This document shows, piece by piece, positions 28,181-34,100 of a stretch of 64,000 bases of DNA. The stretch lies in contig JAUJYZ010001178.1 of assembly GCA_033675265.1 (NCBI GenBank), forward strand, positions 62,001 to 126,000, given 5' to 3'. A program made the position numbers and the translations under genes. Numbering within the stretch: the first letter of the stretch is position 1; the number at the start of each line of letters is the position of its first letter. Below the pieces are notes generated by a model. That model was not told the DNA's origin. It saw nothing but the letters and a program-made list of their open reading frames with translations, and did no database searches. The stretch is from Actinostola sp. cb2023 (taxonomy: Eukaryota; Cnidaria; Anthozoa; Actiniaria; Actinostolidae).

Positions 28181-31100
28181 CTTTTTACAGATTTGTATAT
28201 ATATAAATAGTTATAAATTATTGAAGATAACTGACTATGATATACTTTACATGAGAAAGTGGAAGTGCCTAGGGGCTAAATAAACCGGAAGGTTATCTGG
28301 TTAACCCCTAGTTAGTTTTAAGTTGACTATGTCTACACTCAATCTACACTCTGGTTGTATCTATCCAGTCTGTTCCCTTTTTAGTCTATATGAATGAAAA
28401 GTTAGTTTGTTGTTGCTGCATGTCACCACTAACTACAATTTCTTGTGCATAAACATAATGTGATTTTACATGTCCGCTAGTGAACTTAGTGTACGTGTTT
28501 TGTTGTTGCTGCTGCATGTCACCACTAACTACAATTTCTTGTGCATAAACGTAATGTGATTTTACATGTCCGCTGCCTAGTGAACTTAGTGTACGTGTTT
28601 TGTTGTTGCTGCTGCATGTCACCACTAACTACAATTTCTTGTGCATAAACATAATGTGATTTTACATGTCCGCTAGTGAACTTAAGCCCCATTTACACGG
28701 TAACCTTTTCTGGCACGGCACTCTTAAATTTGGGCACGCGTACCTATCATTTTTGGTACGGCACCCCAATTTTTTGTCGTGTAAACATATTTTTTTCGGC
28801 ACCCGTGCCTAAATTATTTGGGCACGCGGTCCTAGTTTTAAGCGGGCCGAGACCACCTCAGGAGGTAGTCTCGGCCCGCCGCAGAAAAAGGCACGCGTAT
28901 TAAAACTGCGCCCACAGATCTTCGGCCAGTGGTATTCTCTACTGCGCAGTCGCACACGTGCATTTCTTCTATCAAGATGGCGTCGTCTTCTACGTCTTCT
29001 ACTAGTACTGTGTCTGAAATGCAGCCGGGAATTTCGTATGCCACGGGCAAAGAAGCCAAAACTAGAGGCAAATTGTGGTCTGAAGATACGACACGGGTTT
29101 TAATTCAAGTGTGGGGAGAAGAGAAAATTCAGGAAGCCCTAAACAAATGCATAATTACATGGTTGACGGAAAGCTCCCATTTTCTTTTGTATTACCCCCA
29201 AGGTGCAAAGCATTGTGTGATATGAGAAAGTAGAGAACTCAATATTCATTTAAGAAAAGTCATTATTCCTTTATTTTGACCTTCGATATTCAGTATTCTC
29301 CAGCTTTTTGACCTCTGAGGGTAATTATTGTGTTAGTATATACCACACAAGTGAAATGATCAGTTAAAAAAAATAGCCAGAAAATGTCACATACTTTCTT
29401 TATACATATACAAACAAAGGCAGTAGAAACACCAAACAGATTAGCAATCGTTCTGTATTCTGCTGTTGAAGCCAAATAGTACATAGTATAAGCGCTAATC
29501 GACACTTTGCTGAAACGGTCTTTCTCATAGTTGTGTCCTTGTACGTTAAATCATCGACTATCTCATTAAGAATATTACGTATAAATGTGCCTTTAGCCAG
29601 TATTAACTCTGAAGTTTTCAGATCTACCATTTCAAACCAAGCCAATGATCGTGGATACATCCATACATCTCGTGTTGTTGGAGGATCTAAACTAACAAGG
29701 ATAGCTAGGAACTGCTCCATTCTTCTGAGCTTCATCAACTTAGTACTGAAGTAGCAAAAAATCAAGAAATGTGGTCGTGATTTTAAAATACTGTCCGCCA
29801 TTTTGAAAATAAAATCCCCATGAAATACCGCTGACAGTTGTACAAAGAACACTCATTTTCAGGAGTGCTCAAAACGATAAGGGCCGTCTGCAGAATAGTC
29901 GTGTAAACGAAACCGGACGTACCAAAAATGATAGGTACGCGTGCCCAAATTTAAGAGTGCCGTGCCAGAAAAGGTTACCGTGTAAATGGGGCTAAAGTGT
30001 ACGTGTTTTGTTGCTGCTGCGTGTTCCAGTAACATTTTGTGATGTTTGTGTTGTAGTTAAGAAAAGCTAAAGAAGAAAGAGAGCTTCGAAATGCACAGGA
30101 CTCGTCTCATACCGTGTCATCAGTCTCTATCACCCTGAAGCCTTCTCCGCGCCGCATTAGCCTCGACCCAAAGCAATCGATGTTGTCTCCCACATTCACA
30201 ACTACTAACAATGATGACGTAGCACATTCGGATCCAGTCTTCCTGGTCAAACAACATCGATCTATATCATCTCCATTCCCAGTCCCTTTCGAACAACTGA
30301 ATGGCCTGGGTCTGAGTACTCAGCCAGAACGGTTGGAGCCTGATACCGATAAGATTGCGTCAGCTAATGCTACCATGGCACCTGTCGTGGCCAACCTGTT
30401 TGAGGTCAGTGCTAACTATTGTTTAATAAGCCTTATACATTATGTATTAAGTGATGTCTGGAGAATGGTGCTAGAGCAGTTGGGGTGTTTCTTGGTGCTA
30501 CAGTCTGCATTGTATTCTTGGTTAGGTTTCTTTGTATGCAGGGTATTGTTTTAGTTCATTCTTCTCGTTCTTTGTGTTCATTGTCTAACGTCATCTGGTG
30601 TTCTGCAACACCAAGAAACCTCCAGCAGTTGGGATAATAAGAACTATTTTTTTTAAAGGTTTATAAACGAGATTTTGCTAAGATTTAGATAATCGAAAAC
30701 TAAATCAAGTCGATAAACTGTACAAATGTTAGTGTGTTTTTACGGCAATTCACGGAAAATGTCCGAACTTTTTGGTGACAGTAACATGAAGTACACCACG
30801 TGAGCTCTAGAGTCGAATCGGTGAATTTCGTTCGTTAGATCGGGGTTCTGTTCCATACATTTTTTTTACTGTAACTTATGTCTGGGTGAAGAATATCCTT
30901 CGTTGTACCGGGGACTTCGTTATACCGGGAACTTCGTTATACCGGGAACTTCGTTATACCGGGGACTTCGTTATACCGGGGACTTCGTTATACCGGGGAC
31001 TTCGTTATACCGGAAACTTCGTTATACCGGGAACTTCGTTATACCGGGAACTTCGTTATACCGGGGACTTCGTTATACCGGGGACTTCGTTACACCGAGG

Positions 31101-34100
31101 ACTTCGTTATACCGGGGACTTCGTTATACCGGGGACTTCGTTATACCGGAAACTTCGTTATACCGAGAACTTCGTTATACCGGGAACTTCGTTATACCGG
31201 GGACTTCGTTATACCGGGGACTTCGTTACACCGGGGACTTCGTTATACCGGGGACTTCGTTATACCGGGGACTTCGTTATACCGGGGACTTCGTTATACC
31301 GGGGACTTCGTTATACCGGAGACTTCATTATACCGGGAACTTCGTTATACCGGGGACTTCGTTATACCGGGGACTTCGTTATACAGGGCTTTTAAATCGT
31401 GGTTACACTGTACTTATTATCACTACTGATAAATTACTTCGTACTCAAACTATTCCTAGTGATGGTTTGCTTGCATTGTACAATACTCCAGTTTCGCGTT
31501 GTTTAGAGATGACCGCTGTCCTCAGCTTGACAAAAGACGCATTTGTACAGGCTTAGCCTCGATTCAGAAAACAGTCCGTGCAATTCAAAAATGTTTCTAT
31601 TGTTTCATGTCAACATTTTTTCGTGTTCTTGTTGATATTTGTGAATAATTTACACTGACTCGAGACTAACCCTGTACAAAAAAATGGGAAAACACTAGAT
31701 CCCAATGACCAAAACCAGGTCAAGATTTGAATAACAATAGATACCTCGTTCTACAAAGACATGTCCTGAATATGTCTTTGTAGAACGAGGCATATCTAAC
31801 AATAGTTCCTATTGTTATTCAAATCTTGACCTGGTTTTGGTCATTGGGATCTAGTGTTTTCCGTACAAATGCGTCTGTTGGCAATAAGTACAGCGGTTTT
31901 ACAACGGGATCTGTGAACGCGAAAAGGGACTATTGTGCACAATGGTTACATCTGTTTAGTCCTGTTTCTAGCCGGCTGTCAGTTGTCTTCTATATAGCCG
32001 AGTGGATGAGAATACTGATTTATCTTGCAGTGTCATCTGTCGTCGATGTCGCTTCGTGACCAACTTATCCCAGAAAAAGATGATAATGTCTGGGTAAAGC
32101 GTGACGAAAGAGATGATAATAGAATTCTAGCAAAAACAATGCTTAACGAACCAAAGTCTACGACAAACAAGACCCATCACGAATCTGGCAAAGACGAGAA
32201 AGCACAGTTTGCTAGCAGTGATAATCAAGTTGGCAAAGAAACAATTAGAAGCCAAACGCAAAGAGCTGAAAAGAAAGAGTTAGGAAGAGAGAATCCGTTG
32301 GCTGTTGAGAAAGTAGCTCTGGAAAAGAAACGACAACATCAGAAAGAACTAGTAAAAGAAAAAGAGATAACAAAAGAGCGAGAAAGAAAGAAGAAGGAGA
32401 AAGAAGAGGAGGAACGAGAGAGACAAAGGCAGAAAGCCAGAGAAGAAGAGAGACTGAGAGAGATAGTAAAGGCGCAAAAGGAGCAAAAACAAAGAGAGAA
32501 ACAGCAACTATTAGAAAGGGAAAAAGCCAAAGAAGAAGAACGAGAGAAGGAAAAACAAAAACAAAAGCAAAGAGAAACAGAAAAAGCCAAAGAAGAGGAC
32601 CGAGAAAAGCAAAAGCAAAGAGAAACAGAAAAAGCCAAAGAAGAGGAGCGAGAAAAGCAAAAGCAAAAGCAAAGAGAAACAGAAAAAGCCAAAGAAGAGG
32701 AGCGAGAAAAGCAAAAGCAAAGAGAAACAGAAAAAGCCAAAGAAGAAGAACGAGAAAAACAAAAGCAAAAACAAAGAGAAACAGAAAAAGCCAAAGAAGA
32801 AGAATTTGAAAAAGAAAGACAGAAGCAAAAGAACAAAGAACTTCAAAAAGAAAAGGACAAACTTGAAAAGAAAGATGAGAAAGAGAAAGATGACAACAAG
32901 GAAAACCAGAAAGATAAGAAAGACAAAGTGAAACTAGAGAAAAGAGGTTCTTCTAGTTCACTGATGGCGCAAACTAAATCATCATGGAGAAAGTCCTTGG
33001 GTTTCAGCGGGTTTTCCTCCGGCAAATCCAAAGACAAAAAGGATGACAGGCGAGATACTACACCATTTGTTAGTACACTAAGATCATGCGACCATCCTTC
33101 ACAACCTGTAAAGAGATCAGACAAGGTCCTATTTCGCGATAAGAGGGGCAAAATGTCTATAGAAGACAGGAAATCCAAGACGAAATCTATGGGTGACTTG
33201 GACATGAGGTTAAAGCCATTAAGAGAGGAAATAATCATTGATTCACCCACCGTACCATCACGAGTACTTTCTACAGAACACATCCCCAAAGATATCCCTA
33301 ACAGAAACCCTAGTACGAGCTCTACTTTGGGCTTAGCTGCTGCTAGTGCTGCTCTACCATGGTCTAGTACATCATTACAGGACGATGACACTAAGATCCA
33401 AAGCCCACCACCGCCATTTACTGACAGAATTTCACCTATCGGTAAGGATGGAGGTAAGCACTCAATCCGTATTAAACATGTTTATGGTATGGTGCCTTCC
33501 AGTGAAGTCTTCAAAAGCAAATTAAAGACTCTGTGGTCGAGTCCATGATGCTTTGCGCGCACAGATTTCACAAGAAATCTGAACGGTTTGACGTCGGTTT
33601 AAACCATCCTTGGCCAAAACCAATACTGTGTTGTACTGAAAGTATGACATCGTTTGGTGCTTCTGGCCCCGGTTGTTCAGAGTGAATAGCGCTATCCGTT
33701 AGATAAATCCTAATTCAGTGGATAAATGTATTGGATAACAGCATCAACTTATCCACTGGATAAGAATTTATCATACAACCGGGCTCTGCATATAGTTGTA
33801 GTACATGTAGGTGCAAAACATAGACGCAAGGCATTGTGGGCTTGGACACAGGGTCTTACATTAGATCATCCAAGAATATTGTGATGTCACGATCAGTCGG
33901 TCTGTAGAGACAAATGCTTTGCCCTTAGACTTGAACACGGCCCTCAGTCCATAGTTAATACAAACAAACAGTCCTTTCTATTATGCTCAATCTATGTCAT
34001 ATGTCCGTGCATTCATTTGTGGCAAAGGTTCTTCTCTGTACTGACTTCAGTGTTAGCCGATAAATGACACACGTGTTTTGTATGTTTGTATTCTCAACAG

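Larger units (their letters stand above)
28685..29993. mobile_element. PIF/Harbinger DNA transposon, decayed, 1.3 kb
   Basis: Terminal inverted repeats of about 75 bp (AGCCCCATTTACACGGTAAC at the left, complement at the right). A three-base flank TTA/AAA is an imperfect version of the family's TWA target duplication. The plus strand carries a MADF/Myb-like fragment (about 28977-29225; [18 protein letters not shown], then [20 protein letters not shown]). The minus strand carries an N-terminal transposase fragment. This two-gene divergent layout is typical of PIF/Harbinger elements. The DDE catalytic part is missing. Confidence 0.85.

Noticed and set aside
30899..31387. Recombinase-site-like CTTCGTTATA motifs
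   Set aside because: Only a partial resemblance to short recombinase arm sequences; no paired inverted arms with a spacer, and no recombinase gene.
30886..31556. Open frames of 169 and 217 codons across the 17-bp array
   Set aside because: Periodic by-product of a stop-free unit; no splice or start context.
32339..33391. Minus-strand open frames of 111-182 codons opposite WDR62 exon 26
   Set aside because: Antisense shadows of the K/E-rich coding exon; low-complexity Ser/Phe/Leu only.
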